64,000 nt of DNA from Solibacillus sp040273735 (GTDB taxonomy: Bacteria > Bacillota > Bacilli > Bacillales_A > Planococcaceae): the NCBI RefSeq assembly GCF_040273735.1, contig NZ_JBELZM010000011.1, positions 62,001 to 126,000 of the forward strand, written 5' to 3'. The notes beneath the pieces were generated by a model. It saw only the letters and a program-made list of their open reading frames with translations, did no database searches and was not told the origin of the DNA. Shown here piece after piece: positions 33,547 through 41,984 of this stretch (its first letter is position 1; the number at the start of each line of letters is the position of its first letter). The position numbers were made by a program, and so were the translations under genes.

Positions 33547-34845
33547 ATGACATTTTTTAATCAAGAAACAATCGCTCTCCATACAGGTCAAACAGTTGAT
33601 CCGGTAACACGCTCGCGTGCAGTTCCGCTGTATCAGACAACTTCGTATGTATTTGATGACACGGAACATGCAGCAAACCTATTTAAATTACAGGAAAGCG
33701 GCTATTTATATTCGAGAAATGCCAATCCGACAAATGCTGTATTTGAAGAACGTCTTGCTGCATTGGAAAACGGTGTAGGAGGATTTGCGGTCGCTTCAGG
33801 ACAGGCGGCCATTTTAATTGCTGTACTGACTGTCGCACAGGCAGGCGATGAGATTGTAGCAACGAACGCCCTTTATGGCGGCACCTATACATTGTTCTCT
33901 AAAACATTGCCTCGCTTCGGTGTAACAGTACGCTTTGTCGAAGGATCTAACTTACAGGAAGTTGAAGCAGCAATCAATGATAAAACACGTGCCGTATTCA
34001 CTGAAACAATCGGCAATCCGAGCTTGCAAATTGCAGATATTGAAGGATTGGCACAAGTAGCGCACCGTCGTGATGTACCGCTTATTGTTGATAATACATT
34101 TGCGACACCTTACTTATCAAAGCCGATTGAATTTGGAGCAGATATTGTAGTACATTCCACAACGAAATTTATTGGCGGTCACGGAACTTCTTTAGGCGGC
34201 GCGATTATTGATGGCGGTAAATTTGAATGGAAAGCACCTCGATTCACAAGCTTCGTAGAGCCAAATGAATTAATCGGCAACCGTTCATTTGTTGAAGCAG
34301 CAGGAGAAAAAGCATTCATTGCGAAGGCACGCTTTGAACTAGGGCATGATCTAGGCGCCACATTATCACCTTTCAATGCATGGCTCTTCATTCAAGGTCT
34401 TGAATCACTCGCAGTGCGCGTTCGTCAGCATGTTGTGAACGCACAGGCAGTTGCTGAATATTTATCGGAACATGATCTAGTGGAATGGGTAAATTATCCG
34501 ACACTACCTGGTAATGATCCTAACAATTTAGTAGAGAAGTATTTACCAAAAGGGGCAGGTTCGATTTTCAGCTTTGGTATCAAAGGCGGACTAGAGGCAG
34601 CAAAGGCATTTATTAATAATGTTCAGCTACTTTCACATGTTGCCAATGTTGGCGACTCGAAGTCACTTGTCATCCATCCGGCAAGCACATCGCATTCACG
34701 ACTATCACCGGAACAGCAATTGGCGAGTGGTGTAACACCTGGTTTGATCCGTTTATCAATAGGTTTGGAAGATATTGAAGACATTAAAAACGACTTGGCA
34801 CAAAGCTTGCAAAAAGCTGCCGAAGTTGCTCAAATAACAAAATAA
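33547..34845 (+). CDS. metY: O-acetylhomoserine sulfhydrylase
   Basis: A 432-residue pyridoxal-phosphate enzyme that makes homocysteine directly from O-acetylhomoserine and sulfide. The PLP lysine lies in HSTTKFIGGHGT (about 206-217), and ASGQAAI plus LYGGTY (about 84 and 112) are family signatures. The long 432-residue form with the inserted FEWKAPRFTSF region separates MetY from the roughly 380-residue MetB/MetC/MetI group. AAAGGAGAATC ribosome site. It leads a five-gene operon with two flavin monooxygenases and an FMN reductase. Confidence 0.94.
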   Translation: MTFFNQETIALHTGQTVDPVTRSRAVPLYQTTSYVFDDTEHAANLFKLQESGYLYSRNANPTNAVFEERLAALENGVGGFAVASGQAAILIAVLTVAQAGDEIVATNALYGGTYTLFSKTLPRFGVTVRFVEGSNLQEVEAAINDKTRAVFTETIGNPSLQIADIEGLAQVAHRRDVPLIVDNTFATPYLSKPIEFGADIVVHSTTKFIGGHGTSLGGAIIDGGKFEWKAPRFTSFVEPNELIGNRSFVEAAGEKAFIAKARFELGHDLGATLSPFNAWLFIQGLESLAVRVRQHVVNAQAVAEYLSEHDLVEWVNYPTLPGNDPNNLVEKYLPKGAGSIFSFGIKGGLEAAKAFINNVQLLSHVANVGDSKSLVIHPASTSHSRLSPEQQLASGVTPGLIRLSIGLEDIEDIKNDLAQSLQKAAEVAQITK

Positions 34846-34860
34846 TAGGGGGATTTAAAA

Positions 34861-35232
34861 ATGGCGATTGCAGTTGTAGTAAATGATGAAGGTATTGTAA
34901 CACCGATTGTGGAAGGAACAATTTTACGTATTGTTCAGCAGGACCATTCTGTAGAAGATTTGCGTAATCCGGCACTTGATTTAACAGAAGGACGCCGTGG
35001 CGCAACATTACGTAAAGCAATTGAACTGGGAGCGACAACTTTTGTTGCACCGCCTGAAACTTTCTGTGAATTATCTTACAAAAAAGCACAGGAAGAGCAG
35101 ATTTCGTTTATTAACATTCCGGCAAACCAATCTTTTGCACAGGTGGCAGAACAGATAAAATCAGGCACAATTCAACAATCAAACGAATTACCGGCTGATG
35201 AAGTAGTAGCAAGTGCACCGGTTACAAAATAA
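34861..35232 (+). CDS. NifX/NifB-like fold protein, unknown role
   Basis: A 123-residue protein. The pattern IAVVVNDEGIVTPIVEGT (3-20), then GRRGATLRKAIELGATTFVAPPETF (about 43-67) and QSFAQVAEQIKSGTI (about 87) parallels the NifX/NifB dinitrogenase-cofactor fold, in which GGRGA and a later hydrophobic strand recur. No cluster-binding cysteine motif is seen (one Cys). It lies 15 bp after metY and 13 bp before the SsuD-like gene, so its role is likely tied to organosulfur use. Assignment is by pattern only. Confidence 0.6.
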   Translation: MAIAVVVNDEGIVTPIVEGTILRIVQQDHSVEDLRNPALDLTEGRRGATLRKAIELGATTFVAPPETFCELSYKKAQEEQISFINIPANQSFAQVAEQIKSGTIQQSNELPADEVVASAPVTK

Positions 35233-35245
35233 GGGGGGAATTAAA

Positions 35246-36373
35246 ATGACAAAAGTAGAGTTTATTACAATGGCGCCAACTTCCGGCGATAGTGAATATG
35301 TAGGAAATCAAACGTCAAATAAAGGTGTACAAACATGGTCAGGTGTCGGTGTTGATTCGGATCGTGAACCTTCTGTAGATTATATTGCAAAAGTTGCACA
35401 GGCCGCTGAAAAAGCAGGCTTCTCAACGTTATTGTTACCGATTGGCGGAAGCTGTGTAGATTCATTGGTTGCTGCATCGCATTTGACTGCACATACAAAG
35501 ACATTGAATTACCTGATTGCAGTTCGACCTGGTTCTACTGCGCCTACGCAACTGGCAAAACAGTATTCATCAGTCAACTACTGGACGAATAACCGAGTAT
35601 TTGTCAATGTCGTAACAGGCGGAGCGCCAAAAGAACTTGAAAATGACGGGGACTTCTTATCACATACAGAACGTTACAAGCGTACACGTGAGTATATTGA
35701 AATTTTAAAACGCCTGTTTAACGGGGAAACATTTGATTATAATGGCGAGTTCTACACATTAAAAGGTGCAAACTTACCATTGCCTGTTAAAAATGCACCT
35801 CCGATTTTCTTCGGCGGTTCATCACCAATTGCAAAAGAAGTCGCAACAGATGTGGCTGACGTCTACATGCTTTGGGGCGAAACATTGGAAACGACAAAAG
35901 AAGAGCTGGAATCGGTTGTTAAACTGGCAAAAGAAAAAAATCGCGATCTTTCATACAGTGTTTCATTCCAGGTCGTTTTAGGTGAAACAGAAGAAGCAGC
36001 ATTTGAAAATGCGAACAAAATTATTAGCCAAGTGGACCCGGAAGTATTGGAAGCAAAACATGCCAATACAGTAAGCAACGGAGCAGTGGGTGTGAGCCGC
36101 CTTCATCAGTTGATGCTTGAGTCAAAAGACAATAATTTCGTGATTGCACCGAATATTTGGGCAGGGTTGACACAAGTGTTATCGGGCAATTCGATTGCGC
36201 TTGTCGGCACACCACAGCAGGTAGCTGAGCGCATTGTGGAGTTTGTCGACTTAGGCTTTGACAAAGTACTGCTTCGCGGTTTCCCGCATTTGGAAGTAAT
36301 CGAAGAAATTGGAGAGAAGGTCATTCCACTTGTTCATGAAATATTGGCTAAACGCGAAGAACAGTTAGTGTAG
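35246..36373 (+). CDS. SsuD-like FMNH2-dependent alkanesulfonate monooxygenase
   Basis: A 375-residue luciferase-fold enzyme of the SsuD branch: TSGDSEYVGNQTSNKGVQ near the N-terminus, LIAVRPGSTAPTQLAKQYSS (about 90), RVFVNVVTGGAPKELENDGDFLSHTERYKRTREY (about 120) and IFFGGSSPIAKEVA. The group desulfonates alkanesulfonates or related thioethers and sulfones using FMNH2 and oxygen. The ATG at 35246 follows AAGGGGGGAA. No sulfonate ABC transporter is in the operon. The FMN reductase two genes on is its likely electron supplier. Confidence 0.9.
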   Translation: MTKVEFITMAPTSGDSEYVGNQTSNKGVQTWSGVGVDSDREPSVDYIAKVAQAAEKAGFSTLLLPIGGSCVDSLVAASHLTAHTKTLNYLIAVRPGSTAPTQLAKQYSSVNYWTNNRVFVNVVTGGAPKELENDGDFLSHTERYKRTREYIEILKRLFNGETFDYNGEFYTLKGANLPLPVKNAPPIFFGGSSPIAKEVATDVADVYMLWGETLETTKEELESVVKLAKEKNRDLSYSVSFQVVLGETEEAAFENANKIISQVDPEVLEAKHANTVSNGAVGVSRLHQLMLESKDNNFVIAPNIWAGLTQVLSGNSIALVGTPQQVAERIVEFVDLGFDKVLLRGFPHLEVIEEIGEKVIPLVHEILAKREEQLV

Positions 36374-36384
36374 GAGGTACACAA

Positions 36385-37707
36385 ATGACGAAAAAACAAA
36401 TGAAATTAGGCGTCTTTTTAATGGGTACAGGGCATCATATCGCTTCATGGCGACATCCGGATGCACAAGCTGACGCAAGCGAAAATGTCGAGTTTTTTAA
36501 AGAAGTTGCTGTAAAAGCGGAGCAAGGGAAATTAGATATGCTGTTTTTAAGTGATGGCTTATCTTTTAACGAGCTTTCACACCCGGCAGAACAAGTTCGT
36601 TTTGAACCACTAACATTACTAAGTGTCTTATCAACAGTGACTAAAAATATAGGTTTAACAGCTACTGCTTCAACAACATACAATGAGCCATTTCATATCG
36701 CTCGTAAGTTTTCATCTCTTGACCATTTAAGCGGCGGACGAGCCGCATGGAATATTGTTACAAGTTACTATTCGGCAGAAGCGAGCAACTTTAACAAGGA
36801 TCAGCATCTGGATCATTCTCTACGCTATGAACGGGCAGATGAATTTGTCGAAGTAGTAAAAGGATTGTGGGATTCTTATGAAGATGGTGCATTGGCACGC
36901 AATAAACAGACGGGTGAATATATTACAAAAGGGAAGCTGCACACATTAAACCATAAAGGTGAATATTACGCAGTACGCGGTCCGTTAAATTCATCGCGTC
37001 CGCCTCAAGGAAGACCGGTGTTAGTGCAGGCAGGATCATCGGAATCCGGTACGACACTTGCTGCACAACAAGCGGATGTTATTTTTACAGCACAGCAGAC
37101 GCTTGAAGACGCACAACAATTTTATAAAAAACTGAAAGACAAGGCAGTCGCTGCAGGACGTGACCGCGATGATATCAAAATCATGCCGGGCGTATCGATA
37201 TACGTGGCGGAAACAAAAGAAAAGGCCTATGCCAAATATGAGGAACTGCAACAGTTAATTACGCCGGAAATCGGCCTGGATTTTTTAGCAGACTATTTAG
37301 GTGTCGATCTGTCACAACATGACCTGGATGGCCCGCTGCCGAAAAACATTCCTCCGACAAACGGTAACCGTAGCCGTCAGCAGCTGATCATCGAACTGGC
37401 GGAACGTGAAAACCTGACGATTCGTGAGCTGTATTTGCGCATTGCCGGTTCACGTGGTCATCGCATCATTTTTGGTTCACCAAGTGAAATAGCTGATCAG
37501 TTAATAGAGTGGGTAGATCAGGAAGCGGCGGATGGCTTCAACTTGATGCCTCCGTATTTCCCGGGCGGCTTTACCGATTTTATTGATTTAGTTATTCCGC
37601 AGCTACAAAAGCGCGGGGTATTCCGTACAGAATATGAAGGAAAAACACTACGTGAGAATTTAGGGTTAAAACAAATCCCATCTCGTTATACTTTACAAAA
37701 TATTTAG
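36385..37707 (+). CDS. NtaA/DmoA-family FMN-dependent monooxygenase
   Basis: A 440-residue luciferase-fold enzyme with the NtaA/SnaA/DszA pattern: GVFLMGTGHHIASWRHPDA (about 9-27), FLSDGLSF, TASTTYNEPFHIARKFSSLDHLSGGRAAWNIVTSY (about 92-126) and GRPVLVQAGSSESG (about 211). Relatives oxidise N-acetyl-S-alkylcysteines, dimethyl sulfide, sulfones or nitrilotriacetate. Here the sulfur context favours thioether or sulfone cleavage (inference). TAGGAGGT ribosome site, 11 bp after the SsuD-like gene. Confidence 0.9.
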   Translation: MTKKQMKLGVFLMGTGHHIASWRHPDAQADASENVEFFKEVAVKAEQGKLDMLFLSDGLSFNELSHPAEQVRFEPLTLLSVLSTVTKNIGLTATASTTYNEPFHIARKFSSLDHLSGGRAAWNIVTSYYSAEASNFNKDQHLDHSLRYERADEFVEVVKGLWDSYEDGALARNKQTGEYITKGKLHTLNHKGEYYAVRGPLNSSRPPQGRPVLVQAGSSESGTTLAAQQADVIFTAQQTLEDAQQFYKKLKDKAVAAGRDRDDIKIMPGVSIYVAETKEKAYAKYEELQQLITPEIGLDFLADYLGVDLSQHDLDGPLPKNIPPTNGNRSRQQLIIELAERENLTIRELYLRIAGSRGHRIIFGSPSEIADQLIEWVDQEAADGFNLMPPYFPGGFTDFIDLVIPQLQKRGVFRTEYEGKTLRENLGLKQIPSRYTLQNI

Positions 37708-37719
37708 GAGGAGTGAATC

Positions 37720-38253
37720 ATGACAAAAGCGATTTTAATTAATGGTGGAAACAGTGTGACATCGCGATTAACAGGCGTTCAGCAATCAATTGAATCATTG
37801 CTTGAGCAACAAGGCATTTCGCATGAAACAATTCAGGTTCATCAGTTGCCTGCAGAAGATTTAATTACTGCAAACTATGCGAGTGAAGCAATAGCTGAAG
37901 AAATTGTCAAAGTAGGGGAGGCCGATATCGTATTTTTCCTCACACCGATCTATAAAGGTTCCTATACTGGCATTTTGAAAACATTCATCGATTTACTGCC
38001 GCAAAAAGGGCTGGAAAACAAAATTGTCTTACCAGTTGCAATCGGCGGGTCAATTGCACACTTATTGGCATTGGAATATTCATTGAAGCCGGTACTATCG
38101 ATTTTAGGGGCGACGACAATTTCTAGTCCAATTTATATCGTGGATTCACAAGTAATTCAAACTGACAATGGCTTAACATTGGAAGAAGCAGCAAAAGAAC
38201 GCATCGAAAAGGTGTGGGAAAGTGTTGCACCCAAAAGTAAAGTAACTGTATAA
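37720..38253 (+). CDS. NAD(P)H-dependent FMN reductase, SsuE-like
   Basis: A 177-residue flavodoxin-fold reductase: INGGNSVTSRLTGV (7-20) is the phosphate loop, FFLTPIYKGSYTGILKTFIDLLPQKGLENKIVLPVAIGG (about 74-112) the flavin-binding core. It supplies FMNH2 to the two upstream monooxygenases. TAGGAGGAGTG ribosome site, 12 bp after the NtaA-like gene. The operon terminator follows. Confidence 0.92.
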   Translation: MTKAILINGGNSVTSRLTGVQQSIESLLEQQGISHETIQVHQLPAEDLITANYASEAIAEEIVKVGEADIVFFLTPIYKGSYTGILKTFIDLLPQKGLENKIVLPVAIGGSIAHLLALEYSLKPVLSILGATTISSPIYIVDSQVIQTDNGLTLEEAAKERIEKVWESVAPKSKVTV

Positions 38254-38258
38254 AATGA

Positions 38259-38296
38259 ACCTCGCGAAGGAGTCATGCCCTTCGCGGGGTTTTTTA
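38259..38296 (+). terminator. Terminator of the metY operon
   Basis: CCTCGCGAAGG pairs with CCTTCGCGGGG, followed by seven T. Confidence 0.93.
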
Positions 38297-38348
38297 TTGA
38301 ATAAATATCTCTAATTTATTGTCGATTTATTAATGAAGTGCCTTTTAT

Positions 38349-38366
38349 TTACCGTAAAAACGGTAA
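38349..38366. promoter_or_regulatory. Candidate operator, TTACCGT-AAAA-ACGGTAA
   Basis: Perfect seven-base inverted arms around four A, in the 110-bp leader of the hydroxyacyl-CoA dehydrogenase gene. No T-run follows, so it is not a terminator. The regulator is unknown. Confidence 0.5.
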
Positions 38367-38407
38367 TACTCTCAGTGTATTGAGCTTACAAAAAAGGAGA
38401 GGTTCCT

Positions 38408-39301
38408 ATGAATTATAAAAAGATTACAATTGCAGGAAGCGGTGTTTTAGGCAGTCAAATTGCATTTCAATCCGCATTTTTCGGATTTGAAGTAAGTGTT
38501 TATGATATCAATGAAGAAGCAGTTGCTATGGCCAAACAGCGAATGGCCAAATTAAGAACAACATATGGCGAATATTTTCAAGATGTTGACCGTGCTGAAA
38601 AAGCGTCTGGCACACTTCAGTTTTACACCGATTTAGCAGAAGCAACAAAAGATGCAGATCTTGTTATTGAAGCAGTGCCGGAACGTATAGAAATCAAACA
38701 GAATTTTTATGAAAACCTTGGGAAAGTGGCACCTGAAAAAACAATTTTTGCTTCCAATTCCTCAACATTATTACCAAGCCAATTTGCCGAATTTACGGGT
38801 CGTCCGGAAAAATTCCTGGCATTACACTTTGCGAACTCTATTTGGCAAAATAATACGGCGGAAGTAATGGGACATCCCGGAACAGATATGCAGTATGTTG
38901 AACAAGTGGCAGATTTCGCCCGTAATATCGGCATGATTCCTTTTGTGCTGAAAAAAGAGCAGCCTGGCTATATTCTCAATTCATTATTAGTACCGTTTTT
39001 ATCTGCGGCAATGGAGCTTTGGGTGAAAGATATTGCAGATCCGCATACAATCGATAAAAACTGGATGGTTTCAACAGGGTCACCACGCGGACCATTTGCA
39101 ATATACGACATCGTAGGAATGGAAACACCGTATAATTTAAACTTAATGAGTGCAGAGCACGATTCTGCAGCAAAATTAGTGGCAGAAAAAATCAAACGCG
39201 AAATGATTGATCAAGGTAAAATGGGCGTTTCAACAGGCGAAGGTTTCTACAAATACCCGAATCCTGCCTATATGGATCCTGACTTTTTAAAATCGAATTA
39301 A
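38408..39301 (+). CDS. 3-hydroxyacyl-CoA dehydrogenase family protein
   Basis: A 297-residue NAD-dependent dehydrogenase. The N-terminal Rossmann domain has GSGVLGSQIA (10-19), acidic Asp after strand 2 (VYDINEEAV) and the signature DLVIEAVPERIEIKQNFY (about 84-101); SNSSTLLPSQ and LHFANSIW follow, then a helical C-terminal domain. The family oxidises 3-hydroxyacyl-CoA or related hydroxyacids; in FHFFNP-type enzymes LHFANS replaces HFFNP, so the substrate may be unusual. AAAGGAGAGG ribosome site. Single-gene unit. Confidence 0.87.
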   Translation: MNYKKITIAGSGVLGSQIAFQSAFFGFEVSVYDINEEAVAMAKQRMAKLRTTYGEYFQDVDRAEKASGTLQFYTDLAEATKDADLVIEAVPERIEIKQNFYENLGKVAPEKTIFASNSSTLLPSQFAEFTGRPEKFLALHFANSIWQNNTAEVMGHPGTDMQYVEQVADFARNIGMIPFVLKKEQPGYILNSLLVPFLSAAMELWVKDIADPHTIDKNWMVSTGSPRGPFAIYDIVGMETPYNLNLMSAEHDSAAKLVAEKIKREMIDQGKMGVSTGEGFYKYPNPAYMDPDFLKSN

Positions 39302-39332
39302 TAGCATAAGTATGGATAACACTGATCCAATC

Positions 39333-39364
39333 CCGTGAAGGAATATATGCTTCACGGTTTTTTT
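39333..39364 (+). terminator. Terminator
   Basis: CCGTGAAG (39333-39340) pairs with CTTCACGG (39350-39357), followed by seven T. Confidence 0.93.
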
Positions 39365-39425
39365 GTTGAAACTTGTGAATGATAATCTCAAATTTGTTAT
39401 TATTATACAAAAGGGGGTGGGTTGA

Positions 39426-40232
39426 TTGAGCAGACGTTTCATGGCAATGCTTGCAGTAACATTGCTCGTTTTTATAAGCAGTACAGTTGTTTTACATAGC
39501 AAAACAATCGAAGAACCGCTCATTATTCCGTTTGGTACTCAAGTTTTGCAGGAAGGTAATGAGGAGGAGCAATTCATAACGGTTAGTTACTTAACAAATC
39601 GTAATGAGAATGTGGAGATTCCATATATTAGTGCGGGAAATTTACAGTTGAGTACTATAAACGATAAAAATGATGGACAGTTTAATCCTTTAAACACTAA
39701 AGTAGATACAAAAATGGAAACCTACCAGTATTACGAATTGCATTCGGTTCAATTTAAAGTGGAAGAAAATATGTTTGAGTTGCTAAAAGACTTGAATGAG
39801 GTGACAGCTGTATTTTCAAATGGAAACAAGCAAACATTTCCGCTGAATGTAGCAATATTGGAGAAATATAACGGTAAACCGTTTACAGTAAAGCAACAGC
39901 ATGAATTAGTTGAGGAGGGTGCACTTACGACATTTACTGTCAAAGAAGTGGCAACGATTAAATCAATCGAATCGACCTTTCCATTAGAGAATATCGGTAT
40001 TTATAAAGATGAGAAGTTATTGACACTTCCATACAATACAGAAAAAGGAGAAAACCTATCAATCCGTACTTCCTCCAATTTTAGTTTTTGGCCATCGATG
40101 TATACCGATATCATTCTACACGGAACACTTGATACAGGGGAGCCTTTTCTTGAAAATTTGAGATTTTATATGGATAATCCACCTTCTGAACAATATGTTG
40201 AAAATTTCGTACAGGAAATGGGTGATCGCTAA
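39426..40232 (+). CDS. Exported protein of unknown function
   Basis: A 268-residue protein starting at TTG after AAGGGGGTG. The N-terminus (MSRRFMAMLAVTLLVFISSTVVL) is a signal peptide or anchor; the rest is beta-rich, extracytoplasmic, without cysteine pairs or known motifs. The next gene starts inside its stop codon (TAATG), so the two form a translationally coupled pair. Confidence 0.75.
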   Translation: MSRRFMAMLAVTLLVFISSTVVLHSKTIEEPLIIPFGTQVLQEGNEEEQFITVSYLTNRNENVEIPYISAGNLQLSTINDKNDGQFNPLNTKVDTKMETYQYYELHSVQFKVEENMFELLKDLNEVTAVFSNGNKQTFPLNVAILEKYNGKPFTVKQQHELVEEGALTTFTVKEVATIKSIESTFPLENIGIYKDEKLLTLPYNTEKGENLSIRTSSNFSFWPSMYTDIILHGTLDTGEPFLENLRFYMDNPPSEQYVENFVQEMGDR

Positions 40233-40822
40233 TGCATCAATTTTTTTCGCGGTTGCTAATTGGATACCTCATCATTATTTTTGACGTGCAAATCGGAATT
40301 GACTGGTTTCCGGATATTATTGGATTTGTTGTGATAGCTTTTGCAATTCAAAAATATGCTCATTCAAAATACTGCAAAACTGCTTTCTGGTTAAGCTTGT
40401 TTTCTGGGATTCTATCTTTATTTGAAATGCCGTTACTGCAGGGATTCTTTACAGGGGGTCCGCAAGAATTCTTAATCATTTATGAATTTATTATGAGTTT
40501 TGTAAACCTAATATTTTATTATTATATTTTGGGGATTTGCTTCAGTTTTGCTGAACAGACACCGCATATGGATTACACGAAGAAGGTTAAAAATTGGCTG
40601 ATAGGAAGTATGTGGTTTTTAATGACTGCAAACTATATTTTGATTCATCTCGACTGGATTGTATTTAATATCATTTACGTAATAGCAGTTATAATCGCAC
40701 TCATCAGCATGATTAAGTTTATCTTGTACTGCTTTAAAATGATGAAATACGGAAAAATGATTGAATCGGACGATGCAACCAGTTCCAATATGAGTTTGGA
40801 GCCAATAACAGAGCATAAATAA
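40232..40822 (+). CDS. Membrane protein of unknown function
   Basis: A 196-residue protein with about six membrane helices (starting FFSRLLIGYLIIIFDVQIGIDWFPD) and a hydrophilic C-terminus. Coupled to the exported protein upstream by a one-base overlap. No family recognised; the two may form a cell-envelope complex (inference). Confidence 0.75.
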   Translation: MHQFFSRLLIGYLIIIFDVQIGIDWFPDIIGFVVIAFAIQKYAHSKYCKTAFWLSLFSGILSLFEMPLLQGFFTGGPQEFLIIYEFIMSFVNLIFYYYILGICFSFAEQTPHMDYTKKVKNWLIGSMWFLMTANYILIHLDWIVFNIIYVIAVIIALISMIKFILYCFKMMKYGKMIESDDATSSNMSLEPITEHK

Positions 40823-40871
40823 CGATAATTTATATCGCTGTTTTTTATAAAGTCCGTACAGGCATTATTGC

Positions 40872-40912
40872 AAAAACCCATCCATTTCATTTGAAGAAAA
40901 TGGATGGGTTTT
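40872..40912. terminator. Bidirectional terminator
   Basis: AAAACCCATCCATTT pairs with AAATGGATGGGTTTT between convergent genes. Confidence 0.93.
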
Positions 40913-40915
40913 ATG

Positions 40916-41971
40916 TTATTTCGACGTATATTTTTTAATCGCTGGGATGATATCGTTACCGATCAGTTCGATATTTTTCATTACTTTGTCAAACGGTACA
41001 CCGCCAAAATCAATTTGGGCCATGAAGCGCTGCATGCCGAACAATTCGTATTGGTACAGTACCTTTTCAATGATTTGGTTCGGACTGCCGACCATGAGCG
41101 CATCTTCCACTTGCGGTGCCTGTTCCACTTGCCAGCGCGGATAGCCTTGGCCACGAATAGCCTGGAAACCACCGCTTAAATGCGGGTGCATCCCATCAAC
41201 TGCTTCTTTTTCCGTTTCCGCAACATAAAACAGACTTGTCGTAGCAATCGGTAAAGATGTCGCATCAAAACCGCTGCGATCTGCTGCTTCGCGGTATGCA
41301 TCAACAGAAGCTTTAAAGTTAATCGAAGGTCCGCCTAAAGTAGTCAGCATCATTGGAATGCCCATATAGCCAGCTTTAATCGCACTGCCAGGAGGACCGC
41401 CAACAGCTCTCCAAATCGGAATCGAACCATTTAATGGCTGAGGTAAAATATGTGCATCCTTTAAAGTCGGACGAAATTTGCCATTATAGTTTACAACCGA
41501 ATTGTCATTTAACTGTTTTAACAGAGCGAGCTTTTCTTCAAAAATTTCCTCGTAGTCACGTAGACTAACCCCGAACAATTCATGTGCACCAACCCGTGAG
41601 CCGCGACCTGCAACAATTTCTGCACGGCCATTCGAAATTAGATCGATTGTCGCAAAATCTTCGTAAATACGGACTGGATCGGCTACGCTTAGCACCGTTG
41701 CAGAGCTTGCCAGTTTAATGCTTTTCGTTGCCTGAGCAATTGCACCGAGTACGACTGAATGAGCCTGTGTAGTGAAATATTGCTGATGACTTTCACCGAC
41801 TGCGAATACATCAATTCCTGCCTGTTCCGCTAATTGGCTCGCTTCGATGATTTCCTGAATGCGCTGCTGCGGGGAAATGCGTGACCCTGTTAAAGGATTC
41901 GGAATATGGTCACCTAACGTATATAGTCCAAACTCCATCCCATTTTTTTCATTGATTCGATATTGTTCCAT
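40916..41971 (-). CDS. LLM-class flavin-dependent oxidoreductase
   Basis: A 351-residue luciferase-like monooxygenase: MEFGLYTLGDHIPNP near residue 12, AGIDVFAVGESHQQYF (about 50), GRAEIVAGRGSR (about 115) and PIWRAVGGPPGSA (about 185). It is the last gene of a minus-strand operon headed by a MarR/MhqR-like regulator and a ring-cleaving dioxygenase, which suggests a role in removing quinones or aromatic electrophiles. AAGGGGGC ribosome site. Confidence 0.9.
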   Translation of the reverse strand: MEQYRINEKNGMEFGLYTLGDHIPNPLTGSRISPQQRIQEIIEASQLAEQAGIDVFAVGESHQQYFTTQAHSVVLGAIAQATKSIKLASSATVLSVADPVRIYEDFATIDLISNGRAEIVAGRGSRVGAHELFGVSLRDYEEIFEEKLALLKQLNDNSVVNYNGKFRPTLKDAHILPQPLNGSIPIWRAVGGPPGSAIKAGYMGIPMMLTTLGGPSINFKASVDAYREAADRSGFDATSLPIATTSLFYVAETEKEAVDGMHPHLSGGFQAIRGQGYPRWQVEQAPQVEDALMVGSPNQIIEKVLYQYELFGMQRFMAQIDFGGVPFDKVMKNIELIGNDIIPAIKKYTSK

Positions 41972-41984
41972 GATTATTGCCCCC

